A stretch of DNA of 34,364 nucleotides from the NCBI GenBank assembly GCA_002343455.1, contig DDSR01000105.1:1-34364 (forward strand). Direction: 5' to 3'. Of this stretch, positions 16,537-24,376 are shown in pieces. The notes under the pieces are model-generated. The model saw only the letters and a program-made list of their open reading frames with translations, searched no databases and had not been told where the DNA came from. The translations under genes were made by a program, and so were the position numbers. Numbering within the stretch: position 1 is the first letter of the stretch; every line of letters starts with the position of its first letter. This DNA is from Deltaproteobacteria bacterium UBA2385 (lineage in GTDB: Bacteria; Myxococcota_A; UBA796; UBA2385).

Positions 16537-18426
16537 ATGTCCAGCCCCCCGCGCCCCGCAGCCATGCCCGCCCGCAGGCGCGACGCCCTCGTCGCCGGGG
16601 CGCTCGCGGCCTTCGTGCTGCTCTTCGCGCTGGGACCGGCCCTGCCCACCCTGGGGACGCGGCTGCTGGGCGCCGAGATCGTCGACGGCCAGGGCACCGC
16701 CTGGTTCTACTGGGCGGTCGACGACGCGCTCAAGCGCGGGGCGGCCCTGACCCACACCGATCGGATGTTCTGGCCCTGGGGCAAGGACCTGCACCTGCAC
16801 ACCGGGACCAACATCCTCGACGCCCTGGCCGCGGTGCCCTTCCGCCGCCTGCTGGGCGATGTGCTCGGCACCAACACCTTCTGGATCCTGGGCATCCTCG
16901 CGACCTGGGGCATGAGCCGGACGCTGCTCCGAAACTTCACCGACCAGCCGCTCTTCCGCGAGCCGCTGGCGGCGATCCTCGCGGTCGGCCCCCCGGTGCT
17001 GCTGGATATGGGCGAGGGCCGGCCGACCCAGGCGATCCTCTTCCTCCCGGTGCTCTTCTTCTGGGCCTTGTGGCGCACCGGCACCCGGCCGGGCCTGGGC
17101 TGGCCGATCCTGACCGGCCTCGCCCTGGCGGCCAGCGGCTACCAGTACTGGTTCTACGCCATCTTCGCCGGCTGCGCGGCCCTGGGTCATGGAGTCGTGG
17201 CCACGGTCCAGGCCGGGCGGGACCGAGGGCGGGGCGTCTTGCTGCGGCACGCGCTGGCGGCGGCGGTGGCGGTGCTGACCGTGGCGCCGGCGGCGCTCTC
17301 GCTGGTGGCGGGCGCGCAGACGGGCAAGGTGCCGGGCCTGCTCTTCACCCGGAACTGGGGTGTCGGCTCGCAGGCGACCTACACGCTCGAAGGCGCCACC
17401 GTCTCGATGCTGACCTGGCAGCCGCTGCTCTCCAACACCGGCTGGTCGACCATGCACCCCGAGGGGGGCCAGGTCTTCCTGCGCTACGTCGCGCTCGACC
17501 ACCCGCTCCTGCTGCTGCTGGTGCTGGTCGGCGTCGCCTCGGCCGGCGCGGCCCGGGCGCGGCTGGTCGCCATGCTGCTCCCCCTCGCCCTCTTCGCCAT
17601 CGGGCCGACCCTGGTCTTCGGCGACATCGCGCTGCCCAACTACCCCTTCATCCTGCTGCTGGACGCCTTCCCCTTCCTGCGGCGCCTGTGGTGGCCCGCC
17701 CGCGCCGTCGCCATCGCCGCCATCCCGGCGGCCATCGCCGTGGTCTACGCCCTGCACCGCCTGCGCGCCTGGCGCCCCCTGGCCGGTCGGGCCGTCGCCA
17801 CCGCCCTGGCCCCCCTCTGGGCGCTGCTGACCTGGAGCGAGACCCTGGCGCCGATCCCGACCTGGGACCCGACCCCTCCCGCCGGCTACCGCTGCCTGGC
17901 CGAGGGCCCCGAAGGCGCCATCCTGGAGCTGCCCTGGGGCGTGAGCCAGACCGGTCTGCCCTGGCAGGCGGCCCACGGGCGGCCGCTGGTCGGAGGCATG
18001 GCCGAGGGCAACCCCAGCCTCGTTCCGACCGAGACGGGCGACCTCTTCCGGGCCGACGCCCTCTTCCAGAAGGCGGTGCTGCTGACCGCCGAGGGCACCG
18101 CCCCCCGGGGCCCGATGCGCAGCCAGAACAGCAGCGGGAACGGACAGAAGCTGAAGGACATCGGGGTCGCCTACATCGTGGTCAAGCGCGACGACATCTC
18201 GGTCGACCCCGAGCGAGACGAAGAGCTGCGGCAGCTGCTGGGCAAACCGGTCTACCAGGACGCCCGCACGCTGATCTACGCCCCCTTCGGCGCGCCCTAC
18301 CCCTGCCCCCACCTCACGCTCCAGCCGGACGAGGAGCGCTACGAGGCCCCGCCGACGCCTCGGCCGATGGGCAGGGCCGACGGGCCCGAGGCGATCCGCC
18401 TGCGCAACATGTACGCGCCCTGGTAG
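16537..18426 (+). CDS. Polytopic membrane protein, GT-C glycosyltransferase-like
   Basis: A 629-residue protein with about ten hydrophobic segments over residues 20-430 and a soluble C-terminal part of about 200 residues. The first long loop ([16 protein letters not shown], then [21 protein letters not shown]) carries acidic and aromatic residues where GT-C enzymes bind the lipid-phosphate sugar. This resembles YfhO/PMT-type proteins of cell-surface glycan assembly, but no diagnostic motif settles it. Further segments such as [17 protein letters not shown] and [22 protein letters not shown] fit a GT-C-like topology. Its stop is 4 bases from the stop of the convergent DUF2914 gene. A second GT-C-like protein lies 2 kb away, so this stretch may act in envelope polysaccharide or protein glycosylation (inference). 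Confidence 0.65.
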   Translation: MSSPPRPAAMPARRRDALVAGALAAFVLLFALGPALPTLGTRLLGAEIVDGQGTAWFYWAVDDALKRGAALTHTDRMFWPWGKDLHLHTGTNILDALAAVPFRRLLGDVLGTNTFWILGILATWGMSRTLLRNFTDQPLFREPLAAILAVGPPVLLDMGEGRPTQAILFLPVLFFWALWRTGTRPGLGWPILTGLALAASGYQYWFYAIFAGCAALGHGVVATVQAGRDRGRGVLLRHALAAAVAVLTVAPAALSLVAGAQTGKVPGLLFTRNWGVGSQATYTLEGATVSMLTWQPLLSNTGWSTMHPEGGQVFLRYVALDHPLLLLLVLVGVASAGAARARLVAMLLPLALFAIGPTLVFGDIALPNYPFILLLDAFPFLRRLWWPARAVAIAAIPAAIAVVYALHRLRAWRPLAGRAVATALAPLWALLTWSETLAPIPTWDPTPPAGYRCLAEGPEGAILELPWGVSQTGLPWQAAHGRPLVGGMAEGNPSLVPTETGDLFRADALFQKAVLLTAEGTAPRGPMRSQNSSGNGQKLKDIGVAYIVVKRDDISVDPERDEELRQLLGKPVYQDARTLIYAPFGAPYPCPHLTLQPDEERYEAPPTPRPMGRADGPEAIRLRNMYAPW

Positions 18427-18430
18427 CCGC

Positions 18431-19576
18431 TCAGTAGCGACGCTCGACCAGGGGCCGCAGCTCGCCCTCGCGCGGCAGCAGCTCGATGTCCACCCGACCG
18501 AGCCTGTCGTCGTGCTCGCTGAGCACCCGCACCCGCCACCGCCCCGGGCTCAGCCGACGCTTGGTCGTCCAGCTCCGCCAGCCGCCGTCCCGGCCGCCCC
18601 TCATCGTGAAGGGCAGGCGATCCGTCTCGGTCCAGCTCCCGTCGGCCTCCTGCCGCTCCCAAGCGTGCACCACCGTCAGGTCGGCCCCGGTCGGCGCGAA
18701 GACAGCGGTGAAGACCGAGACCGGCTCCCCCTCGGAGTAGCGGAAGACCCGATCGTCGCTGCGCCAGGGTGCGTACCAGGGCGGCGCCTCGTAGCGCAGC
18801 AGGACCTGTGCGCCGTCGCGGCTGACCTCGCGGAAGACGCCGGCGTGCGCCAGGGCCAGGGGCACGGGCGGCACCAGGCCCAGCTTCACCAGCAGGCCCA
18901 GCCCGCCCAGCATGGCCACCCAGGTGCCCAGGTGACGAGGGAAGGCGCGGCGCAGGATGGACGGGGGACCCGGGCGAGGCGGCGCGGGGTCCACCACCTC
19001 GCCCAGGTGGATCAGCAGGACCAGGGCGCTGCTGGCCCACAGCGCCAACACCCCGGCGGCGATGCGGGTCTCGGGCCCCAGCCGGCCGGTCCAGGTCGGG
19101 ATGGCGAAGAGCAGGTAGGAGAAGGCGCAGAAGGCCCAGAGCGTGAGCTGGGGGCCGTCGGGACGGAGCCTCTCGAAGAAGAGCTCGTTGCCCAGCATCA
19201 AGGCAGCCAGCAGCAGGCAGAAGACCAGGCTCGGGCCGAAGGTCGCAGACTGGCTGTAGAAGATGATGTAGGCCGAGAAGAGGCCACCAAAACAGAACTG
19301 GATGCCCAGCCGGACCAGCTCGCGGTGCTCGACGACCAGCCCCAGGGTCGCCCGGCCGTGCCAGGCGCGGCGCTCCAGCACCAGCAGCAAGGCCGACAGC
19401 GCCAGGTAGGCGCTGAGCAGCAGGTTGTCGCCCAGGTCGTCGACCCGCCGCAGGGTCAGGGCGTCCACCACGAAACCGCCGAAGAAGAAGAGCGGCGGCG
19501 CCCAGGGCCAGGCGCGCTGCAGCAGGAATCGCTGGCGCGGGCTGAGCCGGCGATCGAGGGCAGGGGGGAGAGGCAT
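18431..19576 (-). CDS. Seven-TM membrane protein with C-terminal DUF2914 domain
   Basis: A 381-residue protein. Seven hydrophobic helices occupy residues about 20-250, including [30 protein letters not shown] and [18 protein letters not shown]. The C-terminal 110 residues match the DUF2914 pattern: conserved VVHAWERQE, a central [12 protein letters not shown], and [17 protein letters not shown], a small beta-domain of unknown function. The ATG at 19576 begins the conserved part. A TACCCT box 10 bases upstream would give a transcript with almost no leader. It is divergent from the thioesterase gene across 66 bases. The function of the family is not known to me. Confidence 0.78.
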   Translation of the reverse strand: MPLPPALDRRLSPRQRFLLQRAWPWAPPLFFFGGFVVDALTLRRVDDLGDNLLLSAYLALSALLLVLERRAWHGRATLGLVVEHRELVRLGIQFCFGGLFSAYIIFYSQSATFGPSLVFCLLLAALMLGNELFFERLRPDGPQLTLWAFCAFSYLLFAIPTWTGRLGPETRIAAGVLALWASSALVLLIHLGEVVDPAPPRPGPPSILRRAFPRHLGTWVAMLGGLGLLVKLGLVPPVPLALAHAGVFREVSRDGAQVLLRYEAPPWYAPWRSDDRVFRYSEGEPVSVFTAVFAPTGADLTVVHAWERQEADGSWTETDRLPFTMRGGRDGGWRSWTTKRRLSPGRWRVRVLSEHDDRLGRVDIELLPREGELRPLVERRY

Positions 19577-19586
19577 CGCGGGGGCG

Positions 19587-19592
19587 AGGGTA
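19587..19592 (-). promoter_or_regulatory. Putative -10 box (TACCCT) for the DUF2914 gene
   Basis: TACCCT on the minus strand ends 10 bases before the ATG at 19576, predicting a leader of a few bases. It shares the 66-base divergent gap with the TAGAGT box of the thioesterase gene. Confidence 0.3.
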
Positions 19593-19630
19593 TCCCGAGA
19601 TCTGCTTCCGCCGGGGGCCCGGGCTTCAGA

Positions 19631-19636
19631 TAGAGT
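19631..19636 (+). promoter_or_regulatory. Putative leaderless -10 box (TAGAGT)
   Basis: TAGAGT ends 6 bases before the thioesterase ATG at 19643. No Shine-Dalgarno sequence lies between box and start. Confidence 0.4.
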
Positions 19637-19642
19637 CCGCCC

Positions 19643-20077
19643 ATGACCGCCCCCTTCCGCCACGAGCTGACCGTCACCTTCGGCGAGTGCGACCCCGCCG
19701 GAGTGGTCTACTACCCGCGCTACTTCGACTGGTTCCACCGGGCGATGGAGGCCTGGTTCGACCAGGGCCTCGGCTTCCCCTACCACCAGGTCCTGCAGCA
19801 GCACGGCTTCCCCTCGGTGCGGGCCGAGGCGGACTACAAGGCCCCCTGCCGCATGGGCGAGCGGGTCACCGTCGAGCTGGGCGTCGGGCGGCTGGGCAAC
19901 GCCTCGGTGGTGCTGGAGCTGACGGTGCGAGGCTCGCAAGGCGAGCTGAAGGCCACCGGCAAGGTCGTGGTCGTGGTCATCCGGATGGATCCCGGCGGCG
20001 CCGAGCACTTCAAGCTGCGCCCCCTCCCCCCCGACCTGCGCGAGGCCATGGCCCGCTGGCAGGTGGACGGTGGCTGA
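19643..20077 (+). CDS. Acyl-CoA thioesterase, 4HBT/YbgC-like hotdog fold
   Basis: A single-hotdog thioesterase of 144 residues that hydrolyses acyl-CoA to acid and CoA. The family signature TFGECDPAGVVYYPRYFDWFH contains D17 in the catalytic position of 4-hydroxybenzoyl-CoA thioesterase/YbgC enzymes. The following helix and strands (PCRMGERVTVELGVGRLG, LKATGKVVVVVI) complete the fold at normal length. Substrate preference cannot be read; short acyl or hydroxybenzoyl thioesters are usual. The last 8 bases overlap the start of the small membrane protein, so the two are probably co-translated. Confidence 0.88.
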   Translation: MTAPFRHELTVTFGECDPAGVVYYPRYFDWFHRAMEAWFDQGLGFPYHQVLQQHGFPSVRAEADYKAPCRMGERVTVELGVGRLGNASVVLELTVRGSQGELKATGKVVVVVIRMDPGGAEHFKLRPLPPDLREAMARWQVDGG

Positions 20078-20324
20078 GCCCTCTCCCCCCAGCTCCCGCC
20101 CCCCGCTCGACAAGGGCGCGGTCGCTGCCCTGACCTGGGCTGCGGTCGCCATCGGCCTCACCGTCGTGATCGGCCCCCAGCTCGGCCTGCGGGGCTGGGC
20201 CTGGCTGGGCCTGCACCACCTGCTCTGTCTCGTCGGGGTCAGCCACGAGCTGTGGAAGGCGCGCAAGCGAGCCGCGGCGCGAGCCCAGCGCCTCAGCCTC
20301 CGCGGCAGCCCTGGAAGATCATGA
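20070..20324 (+). CDS. Small two-TM membrane protein
   Basis: An 84-residue protein from a GTG that overlaps the thioesterase stop as GTGGCTGA, the same junction as in the acyl-CoA cassette. Two hydrophobic segments (about residues 16-34 and 40-57) are followed by a basic tail (KARKRAAARAQR) that would stay in the cytoplasm. No family is recognised. Its 3' end overlaps the convergent GT-C gene by 32 bases. Codon use and the coupling signal support it as real. Confidence 0.6.
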   Translation: MAEPSPPSSRPPLDKGAVAALTWAAVAIGLTVVIGPQLGLRGWAWLGLHHLLCLVGVSHELWKARKRAAARAQRLSLRGSPGRS

Positions 20325-21864
20325 CCACGTCGTAGGGGTCCGACGAGAAGGTCCATGGCGCGTAGCTCTCCACCACCGGCTCGGCGCTGAGGGCGCTGGC
20401 GTGGAAGTTGGCCGCGCCGGTCCAGGAGTGGACCCGGGGCAGCCAGCGGGGGCCGGGCGCCACCAGCCGGTCCAGCGGCACGAGGCAGCTTGGCGCCGCG
20501 CTCTGGGGCCAGGCCGCCCGGCTGCTGGCGAAGACCACCCGCTTGGGGATCGGCGCGTCCTCCTCAAGGGCCGTCCAGCCGCGGGCTTCGAGGTGGTGTT
20601 GCCAGCCCCAGTGCCCCGCGAACAGCCCCGGGCCCGCCGCCTCCTGCAGGGCGATGCGGTCGACCTGGGCGGCGAGGCGCTCCTGCGCGCGGGCGAGGCC
20701 CAGGTCGTCCAGGGCGAGCAGCCCCGCCAGCAGCAGCGTCAGAGGCACGGCCACCTGCACCGCCCGCCATGGAGCCATGCGCAGGCCGAGCAGCAGCACC
20801 GGGATGAAGAAGGGCAGGCCGTAGCGGGTCGCCGTGAAGCGCAGCTTCAGCAGGAAGAGGGCGCCGATCAGCGCCCAGAGCAGCAGGAAGACCGCCTCCC
20901 GATCCCAGCGCTGCTCGGGCTCATCGCCCGGGAGCAGGCCCCCCAGCACCGCCCCGCCGGCCCCGCAGAAGGCCATCGTCGCCAACGCCGCGCCGCCGGA
21001 CTGGTCGGAGAGGCTGCCCGCGAAGGCGCCGACCAGGATCCCGACCAGCATGCCCGACAGGGCCGGCACCGGCCGGCCGAAGGCGAGCACCGGCAGCACC
21101 AGCCCGCCGCCCAGCATGGCGAGGCTGGCGGCGGCCTTGCGGAAGAGCTCGCGGGGGGTGTCGGCGACGCCCTGGAAGCCGGTCATCGCCAGCAGGTGCA
21201 GGCGGCCGTAGGCCTGGGCGTCGTGGAAGAGCAGGGCCGCCAGCGGGACGGCCGCCGCCAGGCCCAGCGTCAGCCCCTCGCGCCAGCCGCGGCGACCGCG
21301 CAGCAGCAGCGGCCAGAGCGCCGCCAGCGGGATCAGCGCCGCCCCGCTGTAGCGGAAGAGCGCCCCCGCCCCCAGCAGCAGGGCCCAGGGCCAGCGTCGC
21401 TCCAAGGCCGAGCCCTCGCGGGTCAGGCCTGCCACCCCCGCCAGCGCGCAGGCGAAGAGCGGCAGATCCGGCGTCAGCGACTGGGCCGCCAGCACAGCCG
21501 CCGGCGAGCCGCAGAGCAGCAGCAGCGCCGCCGCCGGCCGCCCGGCGAAACGAGCGCCGAGCTGCCAGGCCCCCCAGCAGGCCAGCAGCAGCCAGGGCAG
21601 CATCCACAAGTGCAACATCCAGACCGGCTGGCCCACCATCGGAGCCAGCCACCAGGCCACTCCCGGCGGATTGCTGAGCACGTCGAAGGCCGACTCGGTC
21701 CGGCCCTGCCAGTTGATGGAGACGGCGTGCGGCCGCCAGGCATCCAGGCGCGCGCCCTGGGCCAGCACCAGGAAGTTGGCGTCGTCGACGTGCACCGGCT
21801 TGCCCAGGAAGGGCAGCCAGAGGCCGAGGACGAGGGCGAGAGCCGGGAGCGCAGGGCGGGGCAC
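20293..21864 (-). CDS. Membrane glycosyltransferase, GT-C/PMT-ArnT-like
   Basis: A protein of 523 residues with about eleven hydrophobic helices and a C-terminal periplasmic part. After the first helix it carries KPVHVDDANFLVLAQ, matching the acidic DD motif in the first periplasmic loop of GT-C enzymes such as ArnT/PMT. A second acidic loop motif (SLTPDLPLF) lies before helix 5. Such enzymes move a sugar from a polyprenyl carrier onto a lipid or protein outside the inner membrane. Translation starts at GTG 21864: a TACCAT box ends 6 bases upstream, and an ATG at 21872 is in a different frame. It is divergent from the MATE exporter across a long palindrome. Confidence 0.75.
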   Translation of the reverse strand: MPRPALPALALVLGLWLPFLGKPVHVDDANFLVLAQGARLDAWRPHAVSINWQGRTESAFDVLSNPPGVAWWLAPMVGQPVWMLHLWMLPWLLLACWGAWQLGARFAGRPAAALLLLCGSPAAVLAAQSLTPDLPLFACALAGVAGLTREGSALERRWPWALLLGAGALFRYSGAALIPLAALWPLLLRGRRGWREGLTLGLAAAVPLAALLFHDAQAYGRLHLLAMTGFQGVADTPRELFRKAAASLAMLGGGLVLPVLAFGRPVPALSGMLVGILVGAFAGSLSDQSGGAALATMAFCGAGGAVLGGLLPGDEPEQRWDREAVFLLLWALIGALFLLKLRFTATRYGLPFFIPVLLLGLRMAPWRAVQVAVPLTLLLAGLLALDDLGLARAQERLAAQVDRIALQEAAGPGLFAGHWGWQHHLEARGWTALEEDAPIPKRVVFASSRAAWPQSAAPSCLVPLDRLVAPGPRWLPRVHSWTGAANFHASALSAEPVVESYAPWTFSSDPYDVVMIFQGCRGG

Positions 21865-21870
21865 GGGGGC

Positions 21871-21876
21871 ATGGTA
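21871..21876 (-). promoter_or_regulatory. Putative leaderless -10 box (TACCAT)
   Basis: TACCAT on the minus strand ends 6 bases before the GTG at 21864, with no ribosome site. It lies 8 bases outside the foot of the palindrome at 21885-21943. Confidence 0.4.
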
Positions 21877-21884
21877 TCGCTTGC

Positions 21885-21943
21885 CGGCCGGGGGGGTGTG
21901 ACTAGCTAGTGCCTGGCACTAGCTAGTCACACCCTCCCGGCCG
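21885..21943. repeat. Long near-perfect palindrome, copy 1 of a dispersed repeat
   Basis: Two 29-base arms pair around a single central T (21914) with one mismatch (21893 against 21935). The inner 20 bases of each arm pair perfectly. The core contains CTAGCTAG, an otherwise rare word in this GC-rich DNA. The centre lies 50 bases from both divergent start codons (21864 and 21964). It is therefore in a shared control region and not behind a gene. A 32-base identical stretch recurs at 34310-34341. Confidence 0.92.
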
Positions 21944-21963
21944 CCGCGCTAAGGGCGGGGGCC

Positions 21964-23325
21964 ATGACCACCCGCCCCGCCCCCTCCGTCCTGCGCGAGC
22001 TGATCAACCTCGCCTGGCCGGTCATCGGCCTCAACGTGCTGGCGGTGCTCTCGCTGGCGGTCGACACCGCCATGATCGGCCGCACCGCGCAGGCCGACGC
22101 GGCGCTGACCGGCCTGGGCTTCGCCGTCCAGACCATCTTCCTGCTGATGGTGGCCATGATGGGCCTCGCCGTCGGGGCGGTGGCGATGGTCTCCCGCGCG
22201 CACGGCGCCCGTGACCCCGAGCGGGCCCGCTTCGTCGTCGAGCAGAGCGTCGTCGTCGCCCTGCTGCTGGGCCTGCTCACCGCCGGCCTCGGCAACCTGC
22301 TGGCCGAACCCTTCATCGGCCTGCTGGGCGGCAGCGGCGAGGACCGCGCCCAGGCGCTGCGCTACCTGCGGCCGCTGCTGCTCTTCAGCCCCTTCAACTA
22401 CCTCAGCATCCTCTTCACCGCGGTGCTGCGCGGGGTGGGCAACACCCGCCTGCCCTTCCTGGTCGCCCTGGCCAGCAACCTCGTCAACCTCTTCTGCAAC
22501 TACGTCCTCATCTTCGGCAAGCTGGGGATCCCCGCCCTGGGCATGCTGGGCGCCGCCCTGGGGACCGGCATCTCGCAGATCTTCTCCGTGGTCGTGGTCG
22601 GCACCCTGCTGGTCAGCGGCCGCGTGCCGGCCCTGGTGCTGAAGGCTCGCCTCGTCCGCCCTCAGCTCGCCTTCACCCGCGACCTCTTCCGCATCGGGGC
22701 CCCCGCCGCCCTGGACATGGTCGTGCTCAACGCCGGGATGCTCTCCATCATCGGCATGATCGGCCGGATCGACCCGCTGGCCGTCGCCGCCCACGGCATG
22801 GGCCTGCGCATCCAGGCCCTGGCCTTCGTGCCGGGCATGAGCATCGCCCAAGCCATCGCCGCCCTGACCGGCCAGGCCCTCGGCGCCCGCGACCCCGAGC
22901 GCGTCCGCCGCGTCCTGCGCAACGGCATCGGCCTCTGCGTCGCGATCATGACCACCCTGGGCGTCCTGCTCGCGCTGAACGCCCACAGCATCGTCCGCGT
23001 CTTCGACCTCGTGCCCGAGAGCCCGCTGGGGGTCTACACCCAGACCTGGATGCGCATCCTCGGCTACACCATGACCCCCGTCGGCTTCTTCCTGGGCCTG
23101 ACCGGCTTCTTCCAGGGCGCCGGTCAGACGCGGGTGCCGCTGGTGATCAACACCCTCTCCACCTTCCTGGTGCTGATGCCGCTGTCCTGGATCCTGGGCT
23201 TCGGCTTTGACCTGGGCGTGGCCGGGGTCTGGGCAGGCCTGCCGCTCTCCTTCGTGGCCAAGGCCGCCCTGGCCGGCTGGGCCTACAAGCGCGAAGGCGT
23301 GGCGACGATCTCGACGCCCTCGTAG
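21964..23325 (+). CDS. MATE-family efflux transporter
   Basis: An inner-membrane antiporter of 453 residues with twelve hydrophobic helices in two six-helix halves, the standard MATE size. Typical segments are LAWPVIGLNVLAVLSLAVDTAMIGR in helix 1, AVAMVSRAHGARD after helix 2, the second-half equivalents LTGQALGARDPERV, and FFLGLTGFFQGAGQTRVP. MATE proteins export cationic drugs or metabolites using Na+ or H+ gradients; the substrate is unknown. The ATG at 21964 opens the first helix. The gene is divergent from the GT-C gene, and the palindrome lies directly upstream. Confidence 0.9.
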   Translation: MTTRPAPSVLRELINLAWPVIGLNVLAVLSLAVDTAMIGRTAQADAALTGLGFAVQTIFLLMVAMMGLAVGAVAMVSRAHGARDPERARFVVEQSVVVALLLGLLTAGLGNLLAEPFIGLLGGSGEDRAQALRYLRPLLLFSPFNYLSILFTAVLRGVGNTRLPFLVALASNLVNLFCNYVLIFGKLGIPALGMLGAALGTGISQIFSVVVVGTLLVSGRVPALVLKARLVRPQLAFTRDLFRIGAPAALDMVVLNAGMLSIIGMIGRIDPLAVAAHGMGLRIQALAFVPGMSIAQAIAALTGQALGARDPERVRRVLRNGIGLCVAIMTTLGVLLALNAHSIVRVFDLVPESPLGVYTQTWMRILGYTMTPVGFFLGLTGFFQGAGQTRVPLVINTLSTFLVLMPLSWILGFGFDLGVAGVWAGLPLSFVAKAALAGWAYKREGVATISTPS

Positions 23326-23413
23326 ACCTCGTCCACGGCCCGGCCTCGGCCGAGACGAAGGTCCAGAGGTCGTCCGGGTAGGAGCGGGAGAGGTGCTCGG
23401 CGGGGCCGCTCAC
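23283..23413 (-). pseudogene. Possible frameshifted remnant downstream of ilvE
   Basis: From a GTG at 23413 the minus strand reads MSGPAEHLSRSYPDDLWTFVSAEAG. A one-base shift near 23350 then gives VDEVYEGVEIVATPSRL and a stop at 23283, inside the 3' end of the MATE gene. Both parts look protein-like, but the evidence is weak. It may equally be non-coding sequence of the 124-base gap between the convergent MATE and ilvE ends. Confidence 0.2.
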
Positions 23414-23449
23414 GCCCAGAGCATCGCGCGCCCCTCGGCCGCCGCTCGA

Positions 23450-24361
23450 TCAGTACCGGGTGATGTACGGCCGCAGCCAGTCGACCTCGCCGCGCACGCC
23501 GGTGCTGTAGACCTCCTGCACCCGCTTGGTGAGCGGGCCCGGAGGGCCGACCTCGCGGCGATCGACCTCGCGGACGGGGGTGATCTCGGCCGCCGTGCCG
23601 GTCAGGAAGACCTCATCGGCGACGTAGAGCGCGTCCCGACCGAAGGGGACCTCCTGCACGCTGAGGCCCTCGCGGCGCAGGATGTCCATCGCCGTGCGGC
23701 GGGTGATGCCGGCGAGGATGTTGACCACCGGCGGGGTCTTGACCACCCCGTCGCGCACGACGAAGAGGTTCTCGCCCGTGCCCTCGGCCACCCAGCCCAT
23801 CTGGTCGAGCATGATTGCCTCGTCGAAGCCGTTGTCGTTGGCCTCGTAACGGGCCAGGATCGAGTTGACGTAGTGGCCGATGACCTTGGCCCGCTGGAGG
23901 TTGGCGTTGACGTGGTGCCGCGTAAACGTGCTGGTCGCCACACGGATGCCGTCGCGCAGGCCCTCCTCGCCCAGGTAGGCGCCCCACTCCCAGGTCGCGA
24001 CCGTGACCTGGACGGGGTTGTTGCGCGCCCCCAGGCCCATCGCACCCTTGCCCAGGGTGATCAGCGGCCGGATGTAGCCCTCCTCGTACTCGTTGGCCTT
24101 CAACGTCTGGATGCAGGCCTCACGCACCTGCTCGAAGCTGAAGGGGATGGTCATCCGGCACATCTTGGCGCTGTCGAACAGCCGCCGCAGGTGCTCGTCC
24201 AGCTTGAAGACCCCACCGCCCCCGCCGGGCTGCCGATAGGTGCGGATGCCCTCGAAGACCCCCAGCCCGTAGTGCAGGGAGTGGCTCAGGACGTGGACCT
24301 TGGCCTGGTCGAAGGGGACCAGCTCTCCGTCCATCCAGATGAAGCGGCTCTCGATGCCCAT
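23450..24361 (-). CDS. ilvE: Branched-chain amino acid aminotransferase
   Basis: A PLP enzyme of fold type IV, 303 residues (E. coli IlvE has 309). It catalyses the last step of Leu, Ile and Val synthesis. Visible signatures include HYGLGVFEGIR, the PLP lysine K159 in QRAKVIGHYVNS, WVAEGTGENLFVV, GITRRTAMDI and FLTGTAAEITPV, all in the normal order. AGGAG lies 8 bases before the ATG at 24361 and only 15 bases separate it from the preceding M16-like gene, so it probably shares that transcript. The pairing with peptidase genes has no obvious metabolic reason. Confidence 0.95.
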   Translation of the reverse strand: MGIESRFIWMDGELVPFDQAKVHVLSHSLHYGLGVFEGIRTYRQPGGGGGVFKLDEHLRRLFDSAKMCRMTIPFSFEQVREACIQTLKANEYEEGYIRPLITLGKGAMGLGARNNPVQVTVATWEWGAYLGEEGLRDGIRVATSTFTRHHVNANLQRAKVIGHYVNSILARYEANDNGFDEAIMLDQMGWVAEGTGENLFVVRDGVVKTPPVVNILAGITRRTAMDILRREGLSVQEVPFGRDALYVADEVFLTGTAAEITPVREVDRREVGPPGPLTKRVQEVYSTGVRGEVDWLRPYITRY

Positions 24362-24376
24362 GGGGGGACTCCTGGA

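Noticed and set aside
21912..21932. Sigma-54 promoter suggested by TGGCAC in the palindrome
   Set aside because: The -12 element (TTGC) is missing at the required spacing on both strands.
21885..21943. Palindrome as a rho-independent terminator
   Set aside because: It lies between the 5' ends of two divergent genes and is not followed by a T-run on either strand.
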